A DNA stretch of 64,000 nucleotides from Ancrocorticia sp. (GTDB lineage Bacteria > Actinomycetota > Actinomycetes > Actinomycetales > Actinomycetaceae). Both the position numbers and the translations under genes were made by a program. The DNA lies in contig JALCLX010000003.1 in assembly GCA_022648165.1 (NCBI GenBank), forward strand, positions 116,467 through 180,466, in the 5' to 3' direction. The first letter of the stretch is position 1. Every line of letters starts with the position of its first letter. Under the pieces are notes generated by a model that saw only the letters and a program-made list of their open reading frames with translations, did no database searches and had not been told where the DNA came from. Below are positions 19,444-28,854 of the stretch, in pieces.

Positions 19444-20432
19444 GCGGGAACGACATCGTATTGACCCATTCGATTTTGACGTACCTTGCCGCGCACGGCG
19501 GCACCGCGCCACTTCGCGAAATCGCTGCGCACTTCGGCGTGCCCTGGCGCAAGGCGCTCGACGTGTTATGGGCCGCAAATTTGGTGGACATACCGGGGTT
19601 CCCGGAGCCTTTTGACCTGGATCTGCCATTGGCCGACGACGAAGACAGCCCGGCCACACCCGATTCCTGGGTTTCGCTTGGCCCGGGCGGCACCGTTGAT
19701 ATACCGCCGTTAGCGCTGACGCTGGACGAGGTGATGATGCTCGTCGCAGTACTCGATTGTGCAGCAGAAGTGACGCCCCCAGGCGCAACAGCCGTGGCAC
19801 TTGGGCAGCTGCGTGAACGCTTGGTTGATGCGGCGCGGGTTCGGGGCTTTGAGGGGGCTCTCTGGGACCCACCGGAAGCGCTAATCGGCGAGGAGCCGCT
19901 GGCCCGCATTGTTCAGGCTATCGAGGAACACCGTTTCGTGACGCTGACGTACCATCGCCCCGGCCCGGACCTTCACGAGCGCGTCACCACAGAGAATGTG
20001 ATCCCACTGGCGTTCCTTTCCGATACAAATCCGGCGTTGCGTGCCGTCAAAGATGGGCAACTGCGGCGATATCGGCTGGATCGCATCGGGCACGTGACGG
20101 TTGGGCAAGCCGTGCCGCGCTCTGCCGCGCGGGATGCCCGCGCGCTGCAGGACAGTGGCGATCGGGCCCGCAAGCGCGGAGATAACTGGAACCCGCAGGG
20201 ATACGACGTGCGTGTGACGGTCACCAGAGCGGGCCTGTGGGCGGCGGAGACACTTCCAGGTATCGCTGTGACCGACCAAGGCGATAAGCTAGTACTCGCT
20301 TTGCGCGCCACATCGGACCAATGGCTCATGTCGCTGCTGATTCAGTTGGGCGACGCCGTGGTCTGCCTGGAACCCGCGGACGCCGCTTCGCGTATGGCGC
20401 GCCAGGCAACTCAGCTTCTCAAGGAGACGTAG
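19437..20432 (+). CDS. pafC: WYL-domain transcriptional regulator PafC
   Basis: 331-aa partner of PafB with the same layout: a helix-turn-helix at residues about 5-55 (TAPLREIAAHFGVPWRKALDVL) and a WYL domain from about 160 (FVTLTYHRPGPD ... RRYRLDRIGHVTVGQ). The proteins probably form the PafBC activator complex. The stop overlaps the GTG of the next gene by one base. Assignment as PafC rather than a second PafB rests on gene order. Confidence 0.84.
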   Translation: MLSGNDIVLTHSILTYLAAHGGTAPLREIAAHFGVPWRKALDVLWAANLVDIPGFPEPFDLDLPLADDEDSPATPDSWVSLGPGGTVDIPPLALTLDEVMMLVAVLDCAAEVTPPGATAVALGQLRERLVDAARVRGFEGALWDPPEALIGEEPLARIVQAIEEHRFVTLTYHRPGPDLHERVTTENVIPLAFLSDTNPALRAVKDGQLRRYRLDRIGHVTVGQAVPRSAARDARALQDSGDRARKRGDNWNPQGYDVRVTVTRAGLWAAETLPGIAVTDQGDKLVLALRATSDQWLMSLLIQLGDAVVCLEPADAASRMARQATQLLKET

Positions 20433-20818
20433 TGAAGGCACTCGTTATCATCGCCATCGTGGCGCTATTGGGCGCGTACCTGTTCTTCTCGTTGCGGGGC
20501 TTGTGGCGATCTGCCAAAAGGCTTGGCAGCACGGCAGAATCCTTCGCGACAGCGGCGGGTGCGGCTTTTGATGCGGTGGAGCCGCGCACACCAGATAGCC
20601 CGTTGCCTCCTGCACGTGCGCGCCGCTCCCAGGCGCGCGCAGCCCTGCGCCGAATATCCAACGAACGGCGCTTTGCGCGTGCGCGCCGCTTGCAGGCAGC
20701 GCGCACGCGGTGGGCTACTGTGACGTCACACAGTTTTCCACGAATGGACCGGCACGCCGCGCGGAGGAATTGGGACGAACGGCGGGCCGCGCGGGCAGAT
20801 GAGGCCATCGTTTCGTGA
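20432..20818 (+). CDS. small single-pass membrane protein of unknown function
   Basis: From the GTG at 20432, which overlaps the pafC stop by one base, the protein is 128 aa. It has one N-terminal membrane helix (residues about 3-22), then a long very basic Arg/Ala-rich cytoplasmic tail. In mycobacteria and streptomycetes this place holds tatA, and a short N-terminal helix plus amphipathic region recalls TatA. However, the conserved Phe-Gly hinge and the GPKKLP-type segment are absent, so it is not called TatA. The start overlap and AAGGAGA ribosome-binding site support a real gene. Confidence 0.6.
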   Translation: MKALVIIAIVALLGAYLFFSLRGLWRSAKRLGSTAESFATAAGAAFDAVEPRTPDSPLPPARARRSQARAALRRISNERRFARARRLQAARTRWATVTSHSFPRMDRHAARRNWDERRAARADEAIVS

Positions 20819-21744
20819 ATACCAGCGATTTTGTTCGGATCGGCGTGGCAATCAATCCCTCCAGTGGGCGCGGCCGCGGATCCAGCTATGGCGAGCAAAC
20901 TCGCGATGTCCTTTCACGCTACCCGGTGGACATTGTGGAGCTTTCCGGAGCCAGCGCTGCCGAAAGCTTGCATAAGGCACGCCAGGCCGTATCCGAGGGC
21001 GCGATCGACGCGTTGCTCACCGTAGGCGGGGACGGCATGGTGCACGTAGGGGCCAATGCCGTTGCTGACACCCACGTGCCACTGGGCATCATTGCCGTGG
21101 GCTCTGGGAATGATATCGCGCGGGAATTTCGGCTCCCCATCAGGAATGTTCACAATTCAGTACACCAGGTGATATCCTGCCTTTTTGGCGGCAGGGCGCG
21201 GCCTACCGACGTCATCGCAATCGACAGCGCTGTGGGGCGCTCATATGCATTGGCGGTCCTTTCCGCTGGTATCGACGCGGCCATCAATCTGCGCACCAAC
21301 AACCTGACGTGGCCGAAGAGCAACATGCGCTATGTGCGCGCTGCGCTGGAATCGCTCAGCGCTTTTCCGACATACGGAATGCGCATCCGCGTAGACGGGA
21401 TGGAGGCGCGCGGTCCTATCACACTGGCAGCGATAGCAAACACGCGATACATTGGCGGTGGGATGAATATCGCTCCACAAGCCAAAACCGATGACGGCAT
21501 CTTGAACGTCATGGTGGGCTATGCACCCCACGCCGTCACGTTACTCCGGCTGCTCCCGCTACTCTATTCGGGCAAATACGCTTCGAGCCGGATCATCCAC
21601 ACGATCGCTGGGCGCCATATTCACATCGAGGAAGATCCCGCTTTCGGGTCTCCCGCTCCGATCGCTATGGCCGATGGCGAGATCATTGATAAGCTCCCCC
21701 TCGATATCACGTGTCTGCCTGGCGGGCTCGATCTGCTGATTTAG
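20815..21744 (+). CDS. diacylglycerol/lipid kinase family protein
   Basis: 309-aa member of the DAGK catalytic family (YegS/DgkB-like). It begins with RIGVAINPSSGRGRG and has the nucleotide-binding TVGGDGMVHVGANAV (GGDG motif) at about residues 69-83, then LGIIAVGSGNDIAREF. The C-terminal beta-sandwich ends with DGEIIDKLP. It probably phosphorylates diacylglycerol or a related membrane lipid at the inner face. The GTG at 20815 overlaps the preceding stop (GTGA), so it is coupled to the small membrane protein. Confidence 0.85.
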   Translation: MNTSDFVRIGVAINPSSGRGRGSSYGEQTRDVLSRYPVDIVELSGASAAESLHKARQAVSEGAIDALLTVGGDGMVHVGANAVADTHVPLGIIAVGSGNDIAREFRLPIRNVHNSVHQVISCLFGGRARPTDVIAIDSAVGRSYALAVLSAGIDAAINLRTNNLTWPKSNMRYVRAALESLSAFPTYGMRIRVDGMEARGPITLAAIANTRYIGGGMNIAPQAKTDDGILNVMVGYAPHAVTLLRLLPLLYSGKYASSRIIHTIAGRHIHIEEDPAFGSPAPIAMADGEIIDKLPLDITCLPGGLDLLI

Positions 21745-21754
21745 GGGAGTGTTT

Positions 21755-24358
21755 GTGGCTCACGAAGAGGTGCTCGCGCACTATATCGACGCGTTCCAGG
21801 CACGCGGAATACGGCTTGACCCGTTTCAGATTGAAGCGTGCGAAGCTTTGAACCATGGCCGCGATGTCCTGGTTTCCGCCCCAACCGGAGCCGGCAAAAC
21901 GGTAGTTGCGCATTATGCGGTAGAGCTGGCGCTCGCCACGTCTACGCGCTGCATCTACACGGCGCCTATCAAAGCACTCTCAAATCAGAAGTTCCACGAA
22001 CTCACTGCCCGTCTGGGGCAGGCAATTGTGGGTCTACTGACCGGTGACACGACGATCAACCGGGACGCCCAAATTCTTATCGTCACTACCGAGGTTTTGC
22101 GGAACATTTTGTTCCAGGACGCGGATTATATGGCCGATGTGGGCTATGTGGTGCTCGACGAAATCCATTATCTTGCCGACAAGGACCGCGGGCCTGTATG
22201 GGAGGAAGTGATTCTTTCTCTGCCAGAACACGTGCGCCTCGTATCGTTGTCCGCCACGATCGCAAACACGCACGAGCTCGTCTCCTGGCTGGAATCGGTG
22301 CGAGGAGCAACATCACTGATCGAATCAACTACCCGGCCCGTGCCATTGGAACAGTATGTGGCGGTTGGCAAAAAGATAATCCCGTTGTACGGCTCCGATG
22401 GGCGGGCGAGCAAAGCCCTTCGGGCCGCGCTGCGCCAACACGCGCAGGCGCAGCCACGTGAAGAGAGGCGTATGAGCGACGGCGCCCGCAGGCGGCTCAT
22501 CTTCGAGCTCGATTCACGCACGATGCTGCCCGCGATCCACTTCATCTTTTCCAGAAAAGGTTGCGATCTGGCCGCACAGGCACTGCTGCGCGCAAACGTC
22601 ACACTCACGTCGCCTCACGAACAGCGCCTGATTCGCGCACAGATCGCCACACTGCGCGATTCGCTTTCTGAATCCGATCGCCGTGCGGTGCACCTGGAAT
22701 CCGCCGCGGCTTCGCTTATCCGGGGCTTTGGCGTGCACCACGCGGGAATTCTTCCCGCGCTCAAAACTCTCACCGAAAACTTGATGGAGCAGGGCTTACT
22801 GCGGATCGTCTATGCTACGGGCACCCTGGCGCTGGGCATCGACATGCCTGTGCGCACGGTGGTTCTGGAGGATCTGCGGCGTTTCAACGGGCAAGGCTTC
22901 GTGGACCTCACGGCCACCGAATATACGCAGCTTATCGGACGAGCAGGAAGGCGCGGTAAGGACAGCGTGGGCAACGCCGTCGTCGTCGCACAATCCGAAT
23001 TGGATCCGGATGCACTTGCCGAACTCGGCTCCGGGCGCGTGGAACCGCTTCTTTCTGCCTTCCACACCTCATACAACACGGTGGTCAATCTGCTCGCGGA
23101 ACATACCCAGGCTGAGGCGCGCGGCCTTCTTTCCCGCAGCTTCGCCCAGTTTCAAAAGAATGCCGACATTGGGCAGATCGCTGGGCGCGCTGAACGCATT
23201 CGCCGCCGCATAGAGAAAGAAGAAAAGGCGCTGACATGTTCCCACGGCGACATCGTGGGCTATGTCCGCACACGCGCTGCGTTGGGGCGCGCGTCAAAGG
23301 CGGCCCGGCGTGCCGCCAAACGCGAGTATCGGGAACGTATTGCAGATTCCTTCGCTGACGCAGTCACCGGGCACTTATATGCGTATGCGCGCGATGACGA
23401 CGTCGACTACGCGGTCGCATTGTCCGTAGAGCCCGAACGGATTCGGGTGCTCACGTGGCTGGGAGAGCTGGTCTGGTTGCGTGAAAAGAATCTGCGCTCG
23501 GAACTGCGAGACCTGGGCACCATCGAATTGCCGACGGGGCTGTCATTTAAGCATCGCAGCACTCGGGCCACCGTTGCTGATCGAATTATTGATGCGGTTG
23601 AAGAACGGTCCGATCTTGGACTCGATCGCGATCTTCTGGGATCGTGGTCGCGCTTCGCTGTGCCGGCGTCCGAGGAACTCAATCACCACCCGTGTGCGGC
23701 GTGCCCGCACCTGGACGCGCACCTGCGCAAGGCAGAAACCTTGCTTTCGCTCGATGCTCGCCTGAGCGAATTGGACGAATTGACGCGCAGCTTCACGGAT
23801 TCTGTTGGCCGCGATTTCGACAAGACAGTGCAGGTTCTCCTCACGTTGGGCATACTTCAGCGCGACGGCGCCACCGTGCGCCTGGGCCTTGGAGCGCACA
23901 CGCTCCGCCATCTTCACGTGGAATCCGATCTTCTGCTGTACCAGTGTTTGGCCGCGCTTCCGAACGATGCGCTCGATCCGGCAGAGATGGCCGGCTGGGC
24001 TTCCATGTTCTTGGAGGACGACCGCCTGGGCAGCCACATCCCACGTGACGAAACGCTCGGCCCACTTGCCTGGAACGCCAAGGATGAGGCCGAATTCCTG
24101 CAGCAGATCGAACACGAAGCCGGCATTGAGCGCACTGGCGAACCCACACCCGGATGTGCAGAGGTCTTCACCAATTGGGCACGCGGCGCAACGCTCGAAT
24201 CCTGCCTGAAAAGCTCACGCATGGAAGCAGGCGATTTCCTCAGCGGGGTGCGCCGGCTGGCTGATCTGTTAGGCCAGATTGCTGCAACGGGCGATTATTG
24301 GTTTGCGCAGGCCGCCCGCCGTGGGCGCGATGCGATACGCCACTCTGAGTTACTGTAG
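21755..24358 (+). CDS. helY: DEAD/DEAH-box helicase of the HelY/Ski2-Mtr4 type
   Basis: 867-aa superfamily 2 RNA helicase. Motif I is APTGAGKT (residues about 44-51), motif II is DEIH, motif III SATIAN, and motif VI QLIGRAGRRGKD. A C-terminal DSHCT-like helical region follows, with HHPCAACPHLDAH and LTLGILQRDG. Homologues sit after pafBC-tat in mycobacteria. The GTG at 21755 lies 5 nt after AGGGGAG, so it is preferred over the GTG at 21749, which overlaps that ribosome-binding site. Confidence 0.9.
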   Translation: MAHEEVLAHYIDAFQARGIRLDPFQIEACEALNHGRDVLVSAPTGAGKTVVAHYAVELALATSTRCIYTAPIKALSNQKFHELTARLGQAIVGLLTGDTTINRDAQILIVTTEVLRNILFQDADYMADVGYVVLDEIHYLADKDRGPVWEEVILSLPEHVRLVSLSATIANTHELVSWLESVRGATSLIESTTRPVPLEQYVAVGKKIIPLYGSDGRASKALRAALRQHAQAQPREERRMSDGARRRLIFELDSRTMLPAIHFIFSRKGCDLAAQALLRANVTLTSPHEQRLIRAQIATLRDSLSESDRRAVHLESAAASLIRGFGVHHAGILPALKTLTENLMEQGLLRIVYATGTLALGIDMPVRTVVLEDLRRFNGQGFVDLTATEYTQLIGRAGRRGKDSVGNAVVVAQSELDPDALAELGSGRVEPLLSAFHTSYNTVVNLLAEHTQAEARGLLSRSFAQFQKNADIGQIAGRAERIRRRIEKEEKALTCSHGDIVGYVRTRAALGRASKAARRAAKREYRERIADSFADAVTGHLYAYARDDDVDYAVALSVEPERIRVLTWLGELVWLREKNLRSELRDLGTIELPTGLSFKHRSTRATVADRIIDAVEERSDLGLDRDLLGSWSRFAVPASEELNHHPCAACPHLDAHLRKAETLLSLDARLSELDELTRSFTDSVGRDFDKTVQVLLTLGILQRDGATVRLGLGAHTLRHLHVESDLLLYQCLAALPNDALDPAEMAGWASMFLEDDRLGSHIPRDETLGPLAWNAKDEAEFLQQIEHEAGIERTGEPTPGCAEVFTNWARGATLESCLKSSRMEAGDFLSGVRRLADLLGQIAATGDYWFAQAARRGRDAIRHSELL

Positions 24359-24376
24359 AAAACAGCAGCTACGCGC

Positions 24377-24382
24377 TACCCT
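24377..24382 (+). promoter_or_regulatory. -10 box of a leaderless lnt transcript
   Basis: TACCCT ends 6 nt before GTG 24389. Confidence 0.5.
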
Positions 24383-24388
24383 CAAAGG

Positions 24389-25960
24389 GTGAAACGTGCC
24401 CTCCGGATCGTGCTCGCTGCCGCAGCGGGACTCTGCTTTTATGGTTCCTTCCCTCCGCTGGGATGGTGGCCTTTGGCGATCGTGGGAGTAGCACTCCTTG
24501 TTGGGGTTATCGAAGGGCGCGGTTTATGGAGTGCATTCGGCTTGGGTTTCCTGGCTGGCATGGCGTTCTTCGTCCCGCTTTTCGATTGGGTCACAATCGC
24601 ATCAGGCACCTGGGTGGCCCAGGCAGGATTGGCTGTACCCGAGGCACTGTTTCTTGCTGTCACAGCTGCGATATGGAGCGGCCTCATGCGCGGCCGGTAC
24701 ACAGGGAATACGGGTTACGGCCGTGCGATCTCCTTTGCCGTCACTTTCGCCGCACTGGAGCAGCTGCGCGCAGCGTGGCCTTTCGGCGGAATGCCATGGG
24801 GGCTGCTGGGATTCTCGCAGGTTGACAGCCCACTACTGCGGCTTGCTCCGTGGGGCTCCGTCTCGCTGGTAACGGCCACCGCCGTTGCGATCGGCGTCTT
24901 GCTCGAATGGGCGCTGCGCCACGGCGTGCGCGTCCGCCTCATCCGCGGTTTTATCTCGCTGGGATCAGCACTTGCGGTGCTGGTTGCCACGATGTTTATT
25001 CCCCTGTCCACAGCTTCGGACAGCTACATTACCGTGGGCTACGCTCAGGGGATCGTGCCACGTGAGGGGCTTTCTTGGGCCGATCAAGCATACGCGGTCA
25101 CGCGCAATCTCGCCGCGGCAAGTGACACGATTACCCCAGGCAGCATCGACGTTCTGCTGTGGCCCGAATCAGCCGCGGATCGTGATCCACGTACGGATGC
25201 GGACGTCGCCACCGTGGTAAACGGCGTCGTCGCGCGCCTGAAAGCGCCTGTCCTGTTCGGAACTCAACGTTTCTATTCGGATTACCGGTACAACGACTAT
25301 GTGGTCTGGCAATCGGGAGGCGTTATTGAGGGCGTGTACTCCAAGCAACACCCTGTGCCATTCGGCGAATACATGCCGATGCGGGCGTTTTTGCGCACCA
25401 TTACCTCAGCTGTAGATCAAGTGACTACCGATATGCGAGCAGGAACCCGGCCTGCCACGTTGAGTGTCACCACCGCCAGCGGGCCTGTTGTTTTTGCAAC
25501 CCCAATCTGCTTCGAAGTTGCCATCACCGGCATCGTGTCCGAAGCGGTGCGCGATGGCGCCCAGATTATCGTGGTTCCCACGAACAATGCGTCCTTTGGT
25601 ACATCATCCGAATCGGCGCAACAGTTCAATATGACGCGTTTCCGTGCGGTGGAACAGGGGAGAACCGCCATTCAAGTCTCTACCGTGGGGATCTCCGGAA
25701 TCGTGGAACCAAACGGGGTTGTCACCCATCGTACAGAAGCGTGGACGGAGGCAGCCGGTACCGCACGCGTGGGTCTGCGCAGCGGGTTGACGTTCGCCAC
25801 CCGTTACTCCCAGCAAATCCAGATATTCTTCTATGCGGTAGGTGGCATGTGTGCTGCCGCTGCTCTGGTGCTGGCCGCGCGTCACCGTGTGGCCACACAA
25901 TCGAAAAAGAAACGCTCAGCTGCGCCGCGGCGGAGGGCACGTACGAAAGGCACGCGATGA
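24389..25960 (+). CDS. lnt: apolipoprotein N-acyltransferase
   Basis: 523-aa membrane enzyme that adds a third acyl chain to lipoproteins. About six N-terminal membrane helices (to residue about 205) precede a nitrilase-like domain. The catalytic triad positions are visible: Glu in PFGEYMPMR, Lys in VYSKQHPVPFG and Cys in ATPICFEV. One C-terminal helix and a basic tail follow. Its stop overlaps ppm1 (ATGA), the lnt-ppm1 linkage known from mycobacteria. The window's lipoproteins, such as RibY, are likely substrates. Confidence 0.93.
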   Translation: MKRALRIVLAAAAGLCFYGSFPPLGWWPLAIVGVALLVGVIEGRGLWSAFGLGFLAGMAFFVPLFDWVTIASGTWVAQAGLAVPEALFLAVTAAIWSGLMRGRYTGNTGYGRAISFAVTFAALEQLRAAWPFGGMPWGLLGFSQVDSPLLRLAPWGSVSLVTATAVAIGVLLEWALRHGVRVRLIRGFISLGSALAVLVATMFIPLSTASDSYITVGYAQGIVPREGLSWADQAYAVTRNLAAASDTITPGSIDVLLWPESAADRDPRTDADVATVVNGVVARLKAPVLFGTQRFYSDYRYNDYVVWQSGGVIEGVYSKQHPVPFGEYMPMRAFLRTITSAVDQVTTDMRAGTRPATLSVTTASGPVVFATPICFEVAITGIVSEAVRDGAQIIVVPTNNASFGTSSESAQQFNMTRFRAVEQGRTAIQVSTVGISGIVEPNGVVTHRTEAWTEAAGTARVGLRSGLTFATRYSQQIQIFFYAVGGMCAAAALVLAARHRVATQSKKKRSAAPRRRARTKGTR

Positions 25961-26715
25961 AGGTACTGGTCATCATTCCCACCTACAACGAGTATGAGAA
26001 CCTGCGGCCCATTACCAGCCGTGTGCGCACGGCGGTACCGGAGGCGGACATCCTTGTGGTTGATGACAACTCGCCTGACGGCACCGGGGAACTCGCGGAC
26101 ACCATAGCGCAATCCGATTCCCATATTCATGTTCTCCATCGCCCGGGAAAAGAAGGATTGGGCCGCGCCTACCTCGATGCGTTCGAATGGGCGCTGCAGC
26201 GCAGCTATACGCACGTGGTGGAGATGGACGCGGATGGTTCCCACAAGCCCGAACAGCTGCCGCTTTTACTTGAACGAGCCGCGATGTCCGACCATCCCGA
26301 TCTAGTGATTGGCTCGCGATATGTGCCTGGGGGAGAGCTGCAAGGCTGGCCGAAATCGCGGGAGTTACTCTCCCGCGCAGGCAATTTCTATATCAAGGCG
26401 TGGTTGGATCTGCCAGCCAGTGACGTTACCGCAGGTTATCGCGTGTATCGGACGGATATGTTGCGTAAACTTGATTTCGCCACCATTGAAGCACGCGGCT
26501 ATTATTTCCAGACTGATATGACGGATAAGGTTGTCAGAGCCGGGGGACACGTGGCGGAGATGCCCATCACATTCGCGCAAAGAACTGCCGGAGAATCGAA
26601 ACTCTCCGGCAGCATCTTCACAGAATCCTTCGAACACGTGACGCGGCTGGGCCTGCAGCGCCGCGGCGCACAGCTTGTGGATGGACTCCAGCATTTGAAG
26701 GAAAAATTCTCCTAG
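25957..26715 (+). CDS. ppm1: polyprenol monophosphomannose synthase
   Basis: 252-aa GT2-family enzyme that transfers mannose from GDP-mannose to polyprenyl phosphate. It supplies the lipid mannose donor for glycolipids and protein O-mannosylation. It shows VLVIIPTYNEYENL at the start, DDNSPDGTG for nucleotide-sugar binding and the metal-binding DADGSHKPEQL. No C-terminal membrane helices are present, so it is the catalytic domain only. ATG 25957 overlaps the lnt stop. The 3' end overlaps convergent rbpA by 4 bp. Confidence 0.92.
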   Translation: MKVLVIIPTYNEYENLRPITSRVRTAVPEADILVVDDNSPDGTGELADTIAQSDSHIHVLHRPGKEGLGRAYLDAFEWALQRSYTHVVEMDADGSHKPEQLPLLLERAAMSDHPDLVIGSRYVPGGELQGWPKSRELLSRAGNFYIKAWLDLPASDVTAGYRVYRTDMLRKLDFATIEARGYYFQTDMTDKVVRAGGHVAEMPITFAQRTAGESKLSGSIFTESFEHVTRLGLQRRGAQLVDGLQHLKEKFS

Positions 26716-27065
26716 CGGTGGCGGCGCATCCGCAGTTTGCCCGTGCGCAGGAGCTCCAGGCGCTCTTCCAGCAACACTTTCAGTTCGTCTTCCGTCCGGC
26801 GCTCCATGAGCATATCCCAATGCGTCCGCGGCGGCTTCTGCGGTTTGGTTTCCGCAACAGGCGCAGCGTCCCGCAGCTTGCCATCGCGCCCGCAGCGGCA
26901 TTCCCACGTGAGCGGGGGCTCCGCATCCATCGCCATGGCTACGCTGAACTCGTGTCCTTCCGGGCAATCGTAAATCACGCGTTTGCGGTCTACGAACGCC
27001 ACGCCTTCATCTGACTCCAGCGAATTTGCGCCGATCTTCATTCCACGCAACGATCGTTCTGCCAT
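26712..27065 (-). CDS. rbpA: RNA polymerase-binding protein RbpA
   Basis: 117-aa actinobacteria-specific transcription factor that binds RNA polymerase and group I/II sigma factors and stabilises open complexes. The start SLRGMKIGANSLESDEGV is characteristic. The core domain contains zinc-site-like residues (Cys in YDCPEGHEF and ECRCGRDG). The basic and sigma-interaction regions include the HWDMLMERRTEDELKVLLEERLELLR helix. A GAGGAG ribosome-binding site lies before the ATG at 27065. It is transcribed divergently from the Hsp70-like gene. Confidence 0.95.
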   Translation of the reverse strand: MAERSLRGMKIGANSLESDEGVAFVDRKRVIYDCPEGHEFSVAMAMDAEPPLTWECRCGRDGKLRDAAPVAETKPQKPPRTHWDMLMERRTEDELKVLLEERLELLRTGKLRMRRHR

Positions 27066-27199
27066 GTAATGGCTCCTCTCAGTTGATCCTCACGTAGTTT
27101 AGGTTCCAGAGTGCAATGTGTGAAGAGAGCTTCGCAGAAGGGTGAATTGGCGCCATTTTCCGCTGCCGCGCACATTAGAGGCACTTTCGGCTAATACCG

Positions 27200-27213
27200 A
27201 TAATGTACATTAT
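27200..27213. promoter_or_regulatory. perfect 14-bp palindrome in the rbpA/Hsp70 divergent region
   Basis: ATAATGTACATTAT is a perfect inverted repeat, 135 bp upstream of rbpA and 112 bp upstream of the Hsp70-like gene. It is a possible operator; no cognate regulator can be named. Confidence 0.45.
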
Positions 27214-27312
27214 GTCAGATTTGCGGTGGGTTTCGTTTTCTCCCAGAAGCGAGAAATATTGCAGTTCTGTCTCAACACTCCGCACTACCGCTCCCTCACC
27301 GCCGCGCCGCGA

Positions 27313-27318
27313 TAACCT
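27313..27318 (+). promoter_or_regulatory. -10 box of a leaderless Hsp70-like transcript
   Basis: TAACCT ends 6 nt before ATG 27325, with no Shine-Dalgarno. Confidence 0.5.
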
Positions 27319-27324
27319 CTTCCC

Positions 27325-28842
27325 ATGAGACTCGGAATTGATTTCGGAACTACACGCACAACGGTGGCTGTGGCGGACCGTGGCAACTATCCGCTGATCG
27401 CATTTCTGAACCATGACGGCGACACGTTTGAATATATTCCGTCCGTGGCCGCAGTGGCCGATCGCGGAATCGTCTACGGCTTTGAGGCCCAACGGCTCGC
27501 AGAATCCGGCGCGCCCCACATTCGTTCCTTTAAGCGTTTGCTCGCATACCCGGACGTCACCGCAGAAACCACCACATCGATCGGTGATCGGCGCATTAAG
27601 GTACTGGATCTGATCACTGGTTTCTTGTTCCACGTGGCTGCGGCGATACGCGGCGCCACCGATGAGCCCACGCAAACCCTGGAGGCCGTGGTGGGTATTC
27701 CAGCTCACGCCCACTCCGCGCAGCGGTTTTTGACGCTGGAGGCGTTCCGCCGGGCCGGTTTTGCAGTGCTGTCTATGATCAACGAACCTTCGGCTGCCGG
27801 ATTTGAATACACGCACAGGCACTCCTCCATGATCAATTCGAAACGCACTAAGGTGTTGGTCTACGATTTGGGTGGCGGTACATTTGACGCCTCCCTTGTG
27901 GCTGCCAATGGCAAACGGCACGAGGTGCTCGCTTCCCACGGCAACAACCTGTTGGGCGGTGACGATTTCGATAGTGCCCTGGCTGAACTTGCACTGCGCA
28001 AGGCGGGCACCACCCGCGCAGACATCGGGCCGCTCTGGGACGACGTCGTCGAATCCGCGCGGTGTGCCAAGGAGAGCCTCCATCCCCAATCCCGCTTCCT
28101 CACCGTGGCCGTAGGCGACGATTCTGTGACACTTCCGGTTGGGGAGTTTTACAGTGCCGTGGAACCATTGATTGACCAGACCATACGCGCCATGCACCCG
28201 TTGTTCCAACGTAACGCGGATGGCACCTTGGCCCCAGGCGACGACGTCGCCAGCATTTACGTTGTGGGCGGAGGTTCCGAACTGCCCGCGATAATGCGCC
28301 AGCTGCGCGACCGCTTTGGGCGCCGCGTGCGCCGCTCCCCCTATTCGGCGGGCTCTACGGCTATCGGGCTTGCCATCGCAGCAGACCCGGAGGCCGGATA
28401 TTCGCTGGTAGAGACCCTATCTCGTGGGCTTGGGGTGTTCCGCGAGATGGATGGCGGCAAACGGGTCTCCTTCGATCCAATTCTCACGCCCGAGGTGCGT
28501 TACTCCCCCGGCCAGGCCTCCACTACCACGCGGCGCTACCTGCCCACGCATAACATCGGCTCGTATCGCTACGCCGAATACACCGAGCTGGATCCCGATG
28601 GCGTGCCGCGCGGTGAAGTGATGCCGCTGGACGAGATTCTGTTTCCCTTCGATCCTGCCTTGCGTGGCAGGGGCAACCTCCACGATGTACCAGTGCGCCG
28701 TGAGCCGGCGGACGGCACACATCTGATCGAGGAATCGTATTCGGTTGATGGCAACGGCATCGTGACCGTGACGATTCGCGATCTCGCCGATGGCTACGCG
28801 ATCACCCATTCACTGGGAAAAACAGCACCGCAGGCGGTATAG
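27325..28842 (+). CDS. Hsp70-family (DnaK-like) protein
   Basis: 505-aa protein with a complete actin-like ATPase domain. Phosphate-1 motif is GIDFGTTRTTVAV (residues 4-16), phosphate-2 VLVYDLGGGTFDASLV, connect-2 region INEPSAAGFEY, and adenosine motif VVGGGSELPAIMRQL. The C-terminal part is much shorter than in DnaK (about 100 aa less) and lacks an obvious lid. It is therefore a divergent Hsp70 paralogue, not the housekeeping DnaK, and no grpE or dnaJ adjoins it. The client is unknown. Confidence 0.85.
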   Translation: MRLGIDFGTTRTTVAVADRGNYPLIAFLNHDGDTFEYIPSVAAVADRGIVYGFEAQRLAESGAPHIRSFKRLLAYPDVTAETTTSIGDRRIKVLDLITGFLFHVAAAIRGATDEPTQTLEAVVGIPAHAHSAQRFLTLEAFRRAGFAVLSMINEPSAAGFEYTHRHSSMINSKRTKVLVYDLGGGTFDASLVAANGKRHEVLASHGNNLLGGDDFDSALAELALRKAGTTRADIGPLWDDVVESARCAKESLHPQSRFLTVAVGDDSVTLPVGEFYSAVEPLIDQTIRAMHPLFQRNADGTLAPGDDVASIYVVGGGSELPAIMRQLRDRFGRRVRRSPYSAGSTAIGLAIAADPEAGYSLVETLSRGLGVFREMDGGKRVSFDPILTPEVRYSPGQASTTTRRYLPTHNIGSYRYAEYTELDPDGVPRGEVMPLDEILFPFDPALRGRGNLHDVPVRREPADGTHLIEESYSVDGNGIVTVTIRDLADGYAITHSLGKTAPQAV

Positions 28843-28854
28843 GCCTGCCGGGCC

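Noticed and set aside
20432..20818. Calling the small membrane protein TatA
   Set aside because: It has the right position and an N-terminal helix, but the conserved hinge and GPKKLP-type residues are absent and the tail is Arg-rich rather than acidic.
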